The notes: generated by a model from the sequence alone, not told the origin. Positions 13,672-26,430 are shown, counted from the stretch's first letter. The stretch: DNA of 64,000 bases from Rhodeus uyekii (GCA_037043235.1 JAWRVZ010000054.1:1751001-1815000); one strand, 5' to 3'. A program made the numbers and translations.

Positions 13672-13963
13672 CACACGCTCACACACACACACATACACAC
13701 ACACACTGACCAACAGCACGCACACACACACACAAACACACACGCTGACCAACAGCACACACACATATACATACACTCACACGCTGACCAACAGCACGCA
13801 CACACACACAAACGCACACGCTGACCAACAGCACACACATACACTCACACGCTGACCAACAGCAAGCACACGCACACACACAATCGTACACGCTGACCAA
13901 CAGTACGCACGCACACACACAAACGCACACGCTGACCAACGGCACACACACACACACACACAC
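13672..13963. repeat. VNTR: CA repeat punctuated by GCTGACCAACAG
   Basis: Seven copies of the core CTGACCAACAGCA (some with one change) occur about every 33-42 bases, separated by CA-rich spacers of varying length. It is a eukaryotic compound VNTR, not a CRISPR array. Confidence 0.9.
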
Positions 13964-16892
13964 CTCAAAACAACAGCAGACGCTTCAACTCAAAGCCAGA
14001 GATCATCACTGAAATAACCGTCACCTCCGCTATATTAATAAATAATGTAAAACAAACGAATGTGTTTTTGATTGTTTTTATTCAGCAAATAGTTCAATAG
14101 CCACTGAAGATCAAACAAATGATCAGAAATGATCAGAATATCTAGCTTTGTGAATCTAACCATGAAATCTTGCATACAAATGGCAGGAACACGCGTGTTG
14201 TGACGCTTCATCCCTTGACGACTGAAGCCAAATGTTTTTCAACGGCACATTTATCCAGAAAAACTATTTTGGGAAAAATTGAGTTGAACTGAATCTGACA
14301 TCATTGCACATTTATGGAGCATGAATCATGAGTAAAACAGAAGACGGCACGTTTATCTCAAACCCATGACCGTCAGATTGAGCTGGAAACCTACGAACCA
14401 CTCGATGAACGCATGAATCACTTACTGGACGTCAAACTGACCAGAGGCTCATGCAAACACTTCCGTGCAGATCTTTAACTGACGGAGTGAGAATAACTCT
14501 CAACTTCTCCAAGTGAAGCGTGTTTCCACCTACAGTCACAGAATAAAGTCATTTAATAAAAGCTTTAATAATTCATCATGTAACAAATCTCAGAAACACG
14601 TTAATCTTTCTAAACATATATCTGACCTAATCAGCAGTAAATGCTCTTAAACAAACACCACAATCCATGCCGTCTCCTCTCTGAACTCTCACAGGTAAAC
14701 ACCTCCAGCCGTGACTCAAGCTTACGCAACACTTCTTGAGACTTCTGAATGTTCATTTTGATGCATTTCTAAGCTTGAAAATGTCAACACATTGAAGAAT
14801 CAACGCACATGCCCTGCTGAAAACTAATATTAACGGTAACAGACCCAGGTTTATTTCTTTGATTGTGTCATTTGTTAAGAAATAGCTTGATGAGAACAGT
14901 CGTTAAGAGCAGTCGTGTGATGATGCAGGGCTTGGACAACGTTCATCTGGACCCAACTGGACGCTCATGTGGAGCATCAACGAGGAACTGCCAGAAACTA
15001 TACAAATAACAGGCTTATCATCCTCACACACTTCACATGAATCACAGCTGCGGGAAGAATCCAATGAACCAAATGGAACAACCTTATCATTTTAAGTAAA
15101 ATAAGTAACTTATTTTTAGAAAAAGTGACACAAATAAAGTGCCGGCGAAGGTCAGAAATAGAAGGGCTATTTCTGTCGTTTCTCTGGGATGGATGTCGTT
15201 TCCGCGGTGATGTTGAGCATGTGTTTGGTTTTCACTTTGGAGGAAAACAGCGTTAACGCTCATTCCTGTTTCATTCCTCATCAACTCTGTTTGGATCAGA
15301 GGAATATTTAAACACTATGAGTGATCAATGTGTGACTGAACCGGATCGGATCCATCAGTACATGATCTGCATATTGAATCTGTTGACACACATACAAAAG
15401 TGCAATAGAGTCACTGCATTCGGGTTTATATCAAGACATCGCAAATGCAAAATGCATGACGGTTTAAAGAATGTATAAGTGGCATATTGCCATGATTGTT
15501 CATATGTTCAAACAAACAGCAGGAAATGATTTACGGCCTCTGTTTGGACGGGTATATGGAATCATCCTTATATTTCCATTGACTGATGATTTATGATAAA
15601 GTCTTGAGTCTCATATAACATGGCAATTATTGAGATTGACAAGGATCCCGTTTCACCTTTGCAATAAAACCGGACAGTAACGAAATCCTCTTGATTATTT
15701 AGTCTGACACATATGAGAAATATTGACACTAGATCTCATAATACCAAAAATTTCACAAAGATTAAAGCCAAAAAATGAGAACTAAATGAAAGTCTGAGAG
15801 ACAAAGTCAATCAATTAAATGAAAAGCATCTGTAATGGCAGAACGAGATTTCAGATCTCAAAACGAGTGTCTGTAAAATAATATACAGTCACACGTATCG
15901 ATGAGGAAAAAGAGCATCCATGACTGGAAACAAATGAGTCGAGTTCCTAGAAATGCAAACATGCTTCATTATACGGCTTCAGCAAAACATGTGAACAATG
16001 TAAGAAACACGTCATCTGCTCTAACCAACAATCTCAGAGGTACAGATATCACAGATTCATTCAGAAAAATCAGGTTTTTAAGGAGCTGCACCACAAAATG
16101 TTTTCTGTCAATGCATCAGGTGGTTGTGACGTGTTCATTAAACTCAAAATACATGTGCAATATTTAATCATCAGAACTGGAAGGCTTGTTTAGGTCACAC
16201 ATCTGCAATCAAGCTCTCATATGATGCGGGACGACAGAAAGAGAGAAACGAGAAGAGATCCTCAGATGCTCAATGATGTCATGTTTCTACAGGCGAGCAG
16301 CAAAGACTTGAAAGAAGATGTGAATCAAAAACACATTGTACCTGACGGGGCGTTTCTGGAGGAGGATCTCGCAGCTTCAGCGTCCGTGAAACGAGGGATG
16401 AGCCGCCGACCGCAGCCGACAAAGGAGAGCAATTTGCCAAGCTACATAAAAGAGAGATCCGCAGCGGTATTGAAACGAACGTCTGCCGTTTGGTTTTAAT
16501 TATGGGATCAGCCCTGAAGATACGCTCCTTCTGAACACTTCAACTTCTATAAACAACCCGTCTTCTTGTTGCTGAGCTGACGGCTTTAAGGCACCGGCCT
16601 CGCCAAGAACTCCACGCATTCCTGGAGTTACGCTCTTGAGTGATAGTCTCATTTTTAATCTATTCATTTACATCACACCGCAAAACTGCCCAAAGCCCAG
16701 ACATCGAACGTTCAGACCTGTACAAACGCAGACTTTCCCCACAAAAGCTTTAAACCAGTTGGTTTTTATCAGTCAGTCCACTAACACTTCTGGTGCCATC
16801 AGTCAAAATACATTAGAAACAAAACACACATTAGCATATATGATGAGACGAGCTGTAGAAACACACATGCAGAACTGAACACTGTGAGAAAT
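13964..16892. other. No gene seen
   Basis: About 2.9 kb of unique-looking sequence. Open frames at 15901-16167, 16221-16499 and 16636-16878 are on the + strand but show no domain, no consistent splice sites and no repeat origin that I recognise. They could hide conserved non-coding sequence. Confidence 0.4.
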
Positions 16893-16955
16893 GATTTTCC
16901 AGCACAAACATCTAAACATTCCTAAATCAAGACACATTCACTAGTGAAGAGAAAC
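16893..16955 (-). mobile_element. MITE end fragment abutting the 23-bp minisatellite
   Basis: TTTTCCAGCACAAACATCTA and ACATTCCTAAATCAAG match the arm of the palindromic element at 1304-1613. The match runs out near the point where AGAGTAAG units of the minisatellite begin. Confidence 0.6.
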
Positions 16956-19395
16956 TTAGCAGAGTAAGAGGTGTTTATCAGAGTAAGATGGAGGTGTTTA
17001 TCAGAGTCAGATGGAGGTGTTTATCAGCGTAAGATGGAGGTGTTTATCAGCGTAAGATGGAGGTGTTTATCAGCGTAAGATGGAGGTGTTTATCAGCGTA
17101 AGATGGAGGTGTTTATCAGCGTAAGATGGAGGTGTTTATCAGCGTCAGATGGAGGTGTTTATCAGAGTCAGATGGAGGTGTTTATCAGAGTCAGATGGAG
17201 GTGTTTATCAGCGTCAGATGGAGGTGTTTATCAGCGTAAGATGGAGGTGTTTATCAGAGTCAGATGGAGGTGTTTATCAGCGTAAGATGGAGGTGTTTAT
17301 CAGAGTCAGATGGAGGTGTTTATCAGAGTCAGATGGAGGTGTTTATCAGCGTAAGATGGAGGTGTTTATCAGCGTAAGATGGAGGTGTTTATCAGAGTAA
17401 GATGGAGGTGTTTATCAGAGTAAGATGGAGCTGTTTAGCAGAGTAAGATGGAGGTGTTTATCAGAGTCAGATGGAGGTGTTTATCAGAGTCAGATGGAGG
17501 TGTTTATCAGAGTAAGATAGAGGTGTTTCTCAGAGTAAGATGGAGGTCTTTAGCAGAGTCAGATGGAGGTGTTTCTCAGAGTAAGATGGAGGTGTTTATC
17601 AGAGTAAGATTGAGGTGTTTATCAGAGTAAGATGGAGGTGTATATTAGAGTAATATGGAGGTGTTTATCAGAGAAAGATGGAGGGGTTTATTAGAGTAAT
17701 ATGGAGATGTTTATCAGAGTAAGATGGAGGTGTTTATCAGAGTAAGATGGAGGGGTTTATCAGAGTAAGATGGAGGTATTTCTCAGAGTAAGATGGAGGT
17801 CTTTAGCAGAGTCAGATGGAGGTGTTTATCAGAGTCAGATGGAGGTGTTTATCAGAGTAAGATAGAGGTGTTTCTCAGAGTAAGATGGAGGTCTTTAGCA
17901 GAGTCAGATGGAGGTGTTTCTCAGAGTAAGATGGAGGTGTTTATCAGAGTAAGATTGAGGTGTTTATCAGAGTAAGATGGAGGTGTATATTAGAGTAATA
18001 TGGAGGTGTTTATCAGAGAAAGATGGAGGGGTTTATTAGAGTAATATGGAGATGTTTATCAGAGTAAGATGGAGGTGTTTATCAGCGTAAGATGGAGGTG
18101 TTTATCAGCGTAAGATGGAGGTGTTTATCAGAGTAAGATGGAGGTGTTTATCGGAGTAAGATGGAGCTGTTTAGCAGAGTAAGATGGAGGTGTTTATCAG
18201 AGTCAGATGGAGGTGTTTATCAGAGTCAGATGGAGGTGTTTATCAGAGTAAGATAGAGGTGTTTCTCAGAGTAAGATGGAGGTCTTTAGCAGAGTCAGAT
18301 GGAGGTGTTTCTCAGAGTAAGATGGAGGTGTTTATCAGAGTAAGATTGAGGTGTTTATCAGAGTAAGATGGAGGTGTATATTAGAGTAATATGGAGGTGT
18401 TTATCAGAGAAAGATGGAGGGGTTTATTAGAGTAATATGGAGATGTTTATCAGAGTAAGATGGAGGTGTTTATCAGAGTAAGATGGAGGGGTTTCTCAGA
18501 GTAAGATGGAGGTGTATATTAGAGTAATATGGAGGTGTTTATCAGAGTAAGATGGAGGTGTATATTAGAGTAATATGGAGGTGTTTATCAGAGTAAGATG
18601 GAGGTGTTTATCAGAGTAAGATGGAGGTGTATATTAGAGTAAGATGGAGGGGTTTCTCAGAGTAAGATGGAGGTGTATATTAGAGTAAGATGGAGGTGTT
18701 TATCAGAGTAAGATGGAGGTGTATATTAGAGTAAGATGGAGGTGTTTATCAGAGTAAGATTGAGGTGTTTATCAGAGTAAGATTGAGGTGTTTATCAGAG
18801 TAAGACTGAGGTGTTTATCAGAGTAAGATGGAGGGGTTTCTCAGAGTAAGATTGAGGTGTTTATCAGAGTAAGATTGAGGTGTTTATCAGAGTAAGATGG
18901 AGGTGTTTATCAGAGTAAGATTGAGGTGTTTATCAGAGTAAGACTGAGGTGTTTATCAGAGTAAGATGGAGGGGTTTCTCAGAGTAAGACTGAGGTGTTT
19001 ATCAGAGTAAGATTGAGGTGTTTATCAGAGTAAGATTGAGGTGTTTATCAGAGTAAGATGGAGGGGTTTCTCAGAGTAAGATTGAGGTGTTTATCAGAGT
19101 AAGATGGAGGGGTTTCTCAGAGTAAGACTGAGGTGTTTATCAGAGTAAGATTGAGGTGTTTATCAGAGTAAGATTGAGGTGTTTATCAGAGTAAGATGGA
19201 GGGGTTTCTCAGAGTAAGATTGAGGTGTTTATCAGAGTAAGATTGAGGTGTTTATCAGAGTAAGATGGAGGGGTTTCTCAGAGTAAGATTGAGGTGTTTA
19301 TCAGAGTAAGACTGAGGTGTTTATCAGAGTAAGATGGAGGTGTTTATCAGAGTAAGATTGAGGTGTTTATCAGAGTCAGATGGAGGTGTTTCTCC
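16956..19395. repeat. 23-bp minisatellite, about 106 copies, with higher-order structure
   Basis: Units of the form GTAAGATGGAGGTGTTTATC plus AGA/AGC run for 2.4 kb. Variants (GTCAGATGG, TATATTAGAGTAATATGG, GGGGTTTCTC, AAGATTGAGG) are grouped rather than scattered. A block starting near 17448 recurs at 17793 and 18184, 15 and 17 units later. Open frames repeating MEVFIRVRWRCLSES are a consequence of the repeat. Confidence 0.97.
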
Positions 19396-20480
19396 TCCAT
19401 GTTTCTCTGCATCTGCGCTGTAACTCAAGCAAACATTCATGTTGGAAATATTCCTGAACTCTTGATGAGTCACTGCGCTGAAGATGAGAGACTGAAAGCT
19501 TCCCATGTGAACTTGCGCTCCGATGGGAGACTGATCAGCGCTCACACGTCACTCACTGGGATCAACTGGGATGTTTACCTTTCTATGGGATTATTGGACA
19601 CTTTTAGATGGCGTTTCTTCAACTGAGGGCGTTTGGTCCCTTTGGACTTTCTTGAAAATAATTGTTTTCATACTGTCAGGATTATTTATTTTGTCTGCTA
19701 AGAAAGACAAAATCTTCACAGCTGTCATTTCAAATCATGCACTGATGCATTCTGGGAGGAAATGATGGTTATGAAAAATACATTTTGAACATTTTTGGGG
19801 AAAATATCCGCACTATGGCTCATTTCTTGGCAAGAATTTGATCTACATACACAGAAAATATGAACTATTTTCACATAATATTACAGCTTCAAAGGAGGCT
19901 GTAATCACAATGTAACGGTTTAATGATCCACAGCAAAACAGAGCGAGATTTGATGAGAGCCAAACAAATATTTAGTTCCTACAGTGGTTATTTCAATAGA
20001 AATGAGATCAGAAGTGGAAATAAAACCAACCGCTGACATAAATTGAAGAAACACACAATAATAATGATGTTCATAAATAATGAAACAATCAAACCAAATG
20101 TAATATGCTAATAAATGGAGATTTTCTCTGAATCTTTACTTTCCTGAATCGTTTTCTATTCACTGACTTTCATCATCTGTCTCCGTCGCTTCCATAGAAT
20201 TGCAGTTTTGATATTGTGTTTTCTGGGCGTCTCGCGCGGGGCCGCTGTCTGTCTGAGAGCAGCTCACAGAAATATGTGTTCACTGTAATAAAGAGGAAAT
20301 TAAAATCTACACAGGTCGTGTGCTCTATGAAACTGAGAACATCTGACAGACTGTTTGCTTTTACAAGCTTTACAAGAATCACACGCCAGCGTTAATGATT
20401 TCAGGTTAGTCTGGACTGACAGGAAGTTGAGCTTATGAACGCTTCCAAACTTGAGGTTTATTAATACGCACAGTGAGCGA
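19396..20480. other. No gene seen
   Basis: Unique-looking sequence; open frames at 19324-19765 and 20173-20527 have no recognisable product. Confidence 0.45.
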
Positions 20481-20481
20481 G

Positions 20482-20509
<28 letters not shown>
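20481..20509. repeat. (AT)n microsatellite
   Basis: About 14 AT units. Confidence 0.9.
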
Positions 20510-20513
<4 letters not shown>

Positions 20514-20572
20514 TTACAAAACCACAATATTTTGAAAAAATATGACAGAAAAATGGCTAATTAAAATTATTT

Positions 20573-20866
20573 GCTCACTCACTCACACACACTCACTCAC
20601 TCTCTCTCTCCCACAAACACAAACATTTTCAAACAACACACTCTTTCTCACACACTCACTCTCACCCACAAACATTCTCAAACAGCACACTCTCCCTCAC
20701 ACACACACTCACTCACAAACACACACACACACTCACTCACATTAACACAAACACACTCACTCTCACCCACAAACATTCTAACTCACACACACACACAAAC
20801 ATTCTCTCACTCACAGACACTCACTCACACACACTCTCTCACACACACTCTCTCACACACACTCAT
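20573..20866. repeat. (CACT/CA)n microsatellite with longer internal repeats
   Basis: CACTCACA-type repeat holding a larger motif, CCCACAAACA(C)ATTCTCAAACA, two to three times. Confidence 0.9.
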
Positions 20867-21294
20867 AAGAGAAGTGATTTGAGTGCACACTCTCATGACA
20901 CGAAACTGATGTACTCCGAGACCGTTGCTGCATAGCTTGAGTAAGACAGACTGCAGGCAGCTGTAAAACATGATGACAATGACATCACAGTTAAATATAG
21001 AAGGAATTTCGGTTTGTGTGCTATATTTGGACTCCGAACAGCCATGATGTCAGGTTTCTGCAGTTTTGACTGAGCATTGAATAGAGTACGATGTCATCCA
21101 ACAGCAACAGAGCCGCTGCGGTGCTTCACACTCTCCACATGAAATCCAGCAGGGCTCGCATTACAAACCCACAACACATTCCTGCTAACGGCGTTCCCAC
21201 TGAGACACGAGACTCTCTTCAGCCTCATCCTCCATCCGTCTGAGTGAGAGAGTGAGTGAGTGTGTGAGTGAGAGAAATGAGAGACTCTCTTCAG

Positions 21295-21863
21295 AAGAAG
21301 AAGAAGAAATGTTACATTTATATAGCGCTTTTCCAGAGCTCAAAGCACTTTACATAGTAAGGGGGGAATCTCCTCAACCACCACCAATGTACAGCATCCA
21401 CCTGGATGATGCGACGGCAGCCATATTGCGCCAGAACGCTCACCACACATCAGCTTATTGGTGGAGAGGAGACAGAGTGATGAAGCCAATTAGTATGGGA
21501 GGGATTAGGAGACCGTGATGGACCAAGGCCAATGGGCAAATTTGGCCAGGATGCCGGGGTTAAACCCCTACTCTTACGAAGGACATCCTGGGATTTTTAA
21601 TGACCACAGAGAGTCAGGATTTAACCTCGGTTTAACGTCTCATCCGAAAGACGGTGCTTGTTGCAGTACAGTGTCCCCATCACTATACTGGAGCATTAGG
21701 ACCCACATAGACCTTAGGGCGAGCACCCCCTGCTGCCCTCCTAACACCACTTCCAGCAGCAACCTAGTTTTTCCCCGGCGGTCTCCCATCCAGGTACTAA
21801 CCAGGCTCAACCCTGCTTAGCTTCAGTGGGCAACCAGTCTTAGGCTACAGGGTGATATGGCTG
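21295..21863 (-). mobile_element. 5S-rRNA-derived SINE (SINE3 / DeuSINE type)
   Basis: On the minus strand the element starts with a 5S rRNA-like head: + strand GGTCTCCCATCCAGGTACTA and ACCCTGCTTAGCTTC at 21779-21863 are the complement of the 5S internal promoter region. The body near 21585-21660 (GGGATTTTTAATGACCACAG, TTTAACGTCTCATCCGAAAG) matches my memory of the Deu domain. The tail (TTATATAGCGCTTTTCCAGA) ends in a TTC repeat. CTTCAG flanks both sides (21289-21294 and 21864-21869), a possible short target duplication. Open frames inside it are not genes. Confidence 0.85.
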
Positions 21864-21869
21864 CTTCAG

Positions 21870-21936
21870 TCTCATCCTCCATCCGTCTGAGCGAGAGAGT
21901 GTTTGTGTTTAGTGAGAGAGTGTGTGAGAGAGAGAG

Positions 21937-22024
<88 letters not shown>

Positions 22025-22295
22025 TGAGAGTGTGTGTGAGTGAGAGAGAGTGTGTGTGTGTGAGAGAGAGAGTGAGAGTGTGTGTGAGTGAGAGAGTGTG
22101 TGTGAGTGAGTGAGAGAGTGAGAGTGTGTGTGAGTGAGAGAGTGTGTGTGAGTGAGAGAGTGTGTGTGAGCGAGTGAGAGTGTGTGTGAGTGAGAGAGAG
22201 CGTGTGTGAGTGAGAGAGAGCGTGTGTGAGTGAGAGAGTGTGTGTGGGAAAGAGTGTGTGTGGGAGAGAGAGTGTGTGTGTGAGTGAGAGAGTGA

Positions 22296-22326
<31 letters not shown>

Positions 22327-22892
22327 TGAGAGTGTGTGTGAGTGAGAGAGAGTGTGTGTGTGTGAGAGAGAGAGTGAGAGTGTGTGTGAGTGAGAGAGTG
22401 TGTGTGAGTGAGTGAGAGAGTGAGAGTGTGTGTGAGTGAGAGAGTGTGTGTGAGTGAGTGAGAGAGTGTGTGTGAGAGAGTGAGAGTGTGTGTGTGAGAG
22501 AGTGAGAGTGTGTGTGTGAGAGAGTGAGAGTGTGTGTGTGAGAGTGAGTGAGAGTGCGTGTGAGTGAGAGAAAGAGTGTGTATGTGTGTGTGAGAGAGAG
22601 TGAGAGTGTGTGTGAGTGAGAGAGTGTGTGTGAGCGAGTGAGAGTGTGTGTGAGTGAGAGAGAGCGTGTGTGAGTGAGAGAGAGCGTGTGTGAGTGAGAG
22701 AGTGTGTGTGGGAAAGAGTGTGTGTGGGAGAGAGAGTGTGTGTGTGAGTGAGAGAGTGAGTGTGCGTGTGAGAGAGAGAGAGAGTGAGTGAGAGTGTGTG
22801 TGTGAGTGTGTGTGTGTGAGTGAGAGAGTGTGTGAGTGAGTGTGTGTGTGAGTGAGAAAGTGAGTGTGTGTGAGTGGAGTGTGTGTGAGAGA
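21870..22892. repeat. 1-kb (GA)n/(GT)n/(TGAG)n tract
   Basis: Purine-rich GAGTGAGAGAGTGTGTGTGA sequence. A segment with GAGCGTGTGTGAGTGAG and GGGAAAGAGTGTG near 22198-22295 is repeated near 22668-22765, showing internal duplication by about 470 bases. Confidence 0.95.
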
Positions 22893-24150
22893 TTACTTTT
22901 TTGAAGTACTGTTTTGAAGAACTTACTTTTTACATTTAAACATTAATATTTGTGTTGTTTTAATGCAAGTTACTTTCAGTTTAATTAATTTGTCTTATAA
23001 AAATGAAAAAACTAAAATGAATGCAGACATGTAGAGTCGAGCGGATCACGAGAGTCAGAAACGGAGCTCTGTATTTCTGCGATGGAAGTATTGTGATTCT
23101 CCTGAAATCATGGAGAAAAAGAAGGGAATAGTCATCAAGTTCTGATTATGTGTAGGTGAAGAACAGAAGAGAGCGCCTATCCCTCATTCAGTACACGGTG
23201 TTTGTTTCCAAAGCGTGTTTAACGCAGTTTCACTCGAGGACAAACCGACCTGGTCCAAACGCTCAAAGAACCGAGCGTCAAATAACATTAGAAAATTTCA
23301 TTCTCCTCACGGCGGCTCTCGCTGAAGGAACAAACTCTAATGTGTTCAGGGAATTATGATGGCAAATGCGTTCTCAGATTGTTGATTCAATAAATCAAAG
23401 AATGTCCCGAGGTCTTGGACGGCTTACGATATTAAATTATGACATTTCTGATGAATGTCAGATGAATTTGTGAATACACTGTTTGATATTCCAATGATCT
23501 TGGTTAATCCTGAGGCAAAAGCTGTCTTTAATTATTGGGTTCTGTGTCCTGAAACACTGATTAGACATGTGCAAGAATATTAGCTATATGTTTGAATTGC
23601 AGATGACAGATCCTATTAAAAATGAAGCCATAGTTAACGAACCATAAGGATTCAACAGTCATTTGTGTCTGTAAATCTAACCAGTTGGTTTACGACCCAT
23701 CTTAAATTCAGCCACTGACTGAAGCAGATGAAGACGGTCAACAGAGTGACTTTAAGTGCCTCTGTTGTGCTTTTTCAGATTTTCATGTACTTAAGTGTGA
23801 ATGTAAAAGCTCTGCAAAGTTTCATCAGATTAAGGGAGTTTTTGTTTCTCAAAAGAAAGAATCGATTCTGAACTGAAACTGTAACTGTAACGTGAGGTTT
23901 GCAATGTTAAAATTGTTCTGATGACCAGATAAAAAAAAAAAAAAAACACGTGACAATGAGCTAGCGTATTTTCTTCGGGTTTAATTAAATGCCTTTAACG
24001 CATTTAAATGCCTTTAACGACAAGCTCATTCTCATACATGAGAGTTCTGAGTTAAGCAAAGTATAGAAACAAACATTCACCCACGTCACACTTAGAAATA
24101 AAGAAACGAAAATAAGAGTATAAAAGTCGGTACAGCGGCTATCTCACAAC
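22893..24150. other. No gene seen
   Basis: AT-rich unique-looking sequence with a poly-A run near 23931. No supportable coding block. Confidence 0.45.
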
Positions 24151-24369
24151 CCGACATCTCTCAAAGGTATTATGCGCATACGCAGTTGTGAATACAACAT
24201 AAAACCCCACGTGATCGTTAAAAAACGAGACTCACTTCCTGCTGAACCAGCACAGGTTTGTAACTCATTAGCATAAGTCCCACTTCTGGTGTTGATTGGC
24301 TGATTGCCGTATGTTGGCTCCGCCCTCAAAGGCTGGAAGAGTGTGTGTTGTTCATGTGGAGACGCTGTT

Positions 24370-24660
24370 TCTGATTGATACGGTAAAACCCACACCATCG
24401 TTACTGTTCGTATCTGTCAATCAAGAGCTGACATTCACACATGATAATGAGCGCTTGTGTTCTGACCAATCAGAGCAGAGCAGCTCTCAGAGGGGCGGGG
24501 CTTAGAGAGACTGAATCACCGAATGAAGCGTTTCAGACGCTGAGAGAAAGAGCTGATGCTGCAGTGGATATAATGAGAGAATTAGTTGAGGAGACGCCAA
24601 AACAACATCAGGAAGCTTTAAAACAGCAGAACAGAGATGGTTATAATGGCCAACAAAACC
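24370..24660. repeat. Dispersed repeat, copy 1 (uninterrupted)
   Basis: From ATACGGTAAAACCCACACCA through GACCAATCAGAGCAGAGCAG, AGAGGGGCGGGGCTTAGA and AACAACATCAGGAAGCTTTA this segment is nearly the same as 28223-28239 joined to 28526-28780. It is probably part of an older transposable element; its full ends are not clear to me. Confidence 0.8.
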
Positions 24661-24689
24661 ACGATTACCATGTGCCTTTCTGTTAAATA

Positions 24690-25584
24690 CTCAGTAATCA
24701 ATTCAAACGTTTGTAACGATAAGGGGCGAGCGAAGTTTAATTATATCCTAAAGACAAATCTACTTATAATAATACTTTTCAGTATATTTGTATAATCACT
24801 GGCTAAACAAGCACCATTTAATCAACGTAATAAATGAGTCTGGCTGCACATTTTAAACACGCGCAATGTGATCCGCTTCATTTGTCAAAAAATCCGCCGT
24901 TACGGATGCGAAACTTAAGAAATATTTTTTTTCAAGCGCACAGTTTTTCATAACATTAACAAGTCTTGCGTGATTGACTTTACGGTGCGAGCTGTGCTCT
25001 GTGTGTACGTGAATCTAAAGGCTCGTGACAAACAGTGTCTCGTAAAACAGACGTTTTTCTTTCAGCTTTCTCTCCGTGTCTAAACATCATGTAGCTGTGA
25101 CTTTAATATCTCAACAGATTATGACGTATACTCCCCGCGGGCCAACATAAGCACGGGAGAAGCTCCGCAGTCGCAACGCTTGCAGGAAAACAGGCCGATG
25201 CAATATCTGTCTCCTTCACAATCCACTTTTATAGTCCACACAGACAACACAAGAAGAATAATAAATGGCATTCCTGCTGCTCTCGGCCTGATGACTCAAG
25301 ATCTGGCCAAGCCGCTCATTTCTCAGCTTTTTCTGGATTGGAAAATAAGCAGCGTTTACATTCCTTTCGCTCAGCATTTGGAGAAATGTTATAAATCTGG
25401 CAGCGCAATCGAACAACAGATCGACATGCATGCAGGCGGATTACATGCAGGCGGCTTTGCTTCGAGAACTAGATCATAGCTGGCAAAGCGAGCGGAGGTG
25501 ATGATGACAATGATGGCGATGATGTCATTAGTGAAACAATTTCTGTTCTGACATCATCGCTCTCCAGAAATAACCGTTCATCAG
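24690..25584. other. No gene seen
   Basis: Unique-looking sequence. The open frame at 25180-25479 has no recognised homology. The base composition looks balanced enough that it might be conserved non-coding DNA. Confidence 0.4.
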
Positions 25585-25735
25585 TTACATTTCTACATTC
25601 ATGCATTTATCAGACGCTTTTATCATCGCATTCAAGAAACACATTGACATTCTAATCAGTTCTTGCTTTCCCTGGGAATCGAACCCATGCCCTTGATGTT
25701 GCAAATGCCAACGGTTGAGCGACAGGAAAGCTAAA
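25585..25735 (-). mobile_element. tRNA-derived SINE, copy 1
   Basis: The complement of a tRNA-like head is at the right: CCCTGGGAATCGAACCCATG contains an exact B-box complement (GGTTCGATTCC). A tail with TTTATCAGACGCTTTTATC is at the left. Related copies occur at 30514, 37347, 41821 and 49696. Confidence 0.75.
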
Positions 25736-25917
25736 CTCGCACTAAACCTGTAGGACGTTCTGAACACAAGCAGTTGTTACACATACAGCTCTGGAAGGAG
25801 ACGAGGAAGAGCAAATTAATGAAATCAAGGAGCTTTTCCATGAACAGTCAAAGACAATCGTAGTTTGTGGAAGAGACGCGTCACAATGCAGAAACTCCAG
25901 CGATATTCCTGATCGAC

Positions 25918-26256
25918 TGCACTCTCACTCTCTCTCACTCTCTCGCACACACTCACACTCTCTCTCTCGCACACACTCTCACTCTCACTCTCTCTCACTC
26001 TCTCGCACACACTCACACTCTCTCTCACTCTCACTCTCTCGCACACACACACTCTCTCTCTCGCACACTCTCTCACTCTCTCTCACACTCTCTCTCACTC
26101 TCTCGCACACACTCACACTCTCTCTCACTCTCTCGCACACACTCACACTCTCTCTCACTCTCTCGCACACACTCACACTCTCTCTCACTCTCTCGCACAC
26201 ACTCACACTCTCTCTCACTCTCTCGCACACACTCACACTCTCACTCACACTCTCAA
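25918..26256. repeat. 30-bp VNTR of CTCT/CACA type
   Basis: Units of CTCTCTCACTCTCTCGCACA plus CACTCACACT repeat about every 30 bases, cleanly in the second half. Confidence 0.95.
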
Positions 26257-26375
26257 ACGACAACAGGAGTTGAGCTGAACTGATCTCAACACAAACTCTA
26301 TTGCCTTTTTAGGGCTTGGAATGTTATTTCGTCTCATATTTGATAAGCTTTGCATCATTGATTGTGTTGTTTTCC

Positions 26376-26430
26376 TCTTCATTGTTGTTGAAACAATCCT
26401 CACTGTATCAAGCGCTGTAGAAATCAAGCG
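26376..26430. repeat. Fragment of a dispersed repeat
   Basis: GAAACAATCCTCACTGTATC and CAAGCGCTGTAGAAATCAA match GAAACAATCTCTACTGTAGA and AAGCGCTGTGTAAATAAA at 45806-45841. Confidence 0.45.

Noticed and set aside
13672..13963. CRISPR-like array (GCTGACCAACAG repeats with spacers)
   Set aside because: The spacers are all CA repeat of varying length, the core is only 12-13 bases, and the surroundings are vertebrate. It is a compound VNTR.
15901..16878. Three successive plus-strand open frames as exons of an unknown gene
   Set aside because: They have no shared family, no convincing splice sites linking them, and average base composition for the region.
16956..19395. Several 60-83 residue open frames with MEVFIRVRWRCLSE repeats
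   Set aside because: They are translations of the 23-bp minisatellite in cycling frames and have no splice or start context.
21252..21820. Two open frames of 88 and 101 residues
   Set aside because: Both lie within or run into the 5S-derived SINE and its flanking GAGT repeat.
21779..21863. A 5S rRNA gene
   Set aside because: The 5S-like part is incomplete and diverged and is joined to a Deu-type body and a SINE tail; it is the head of a SINE.
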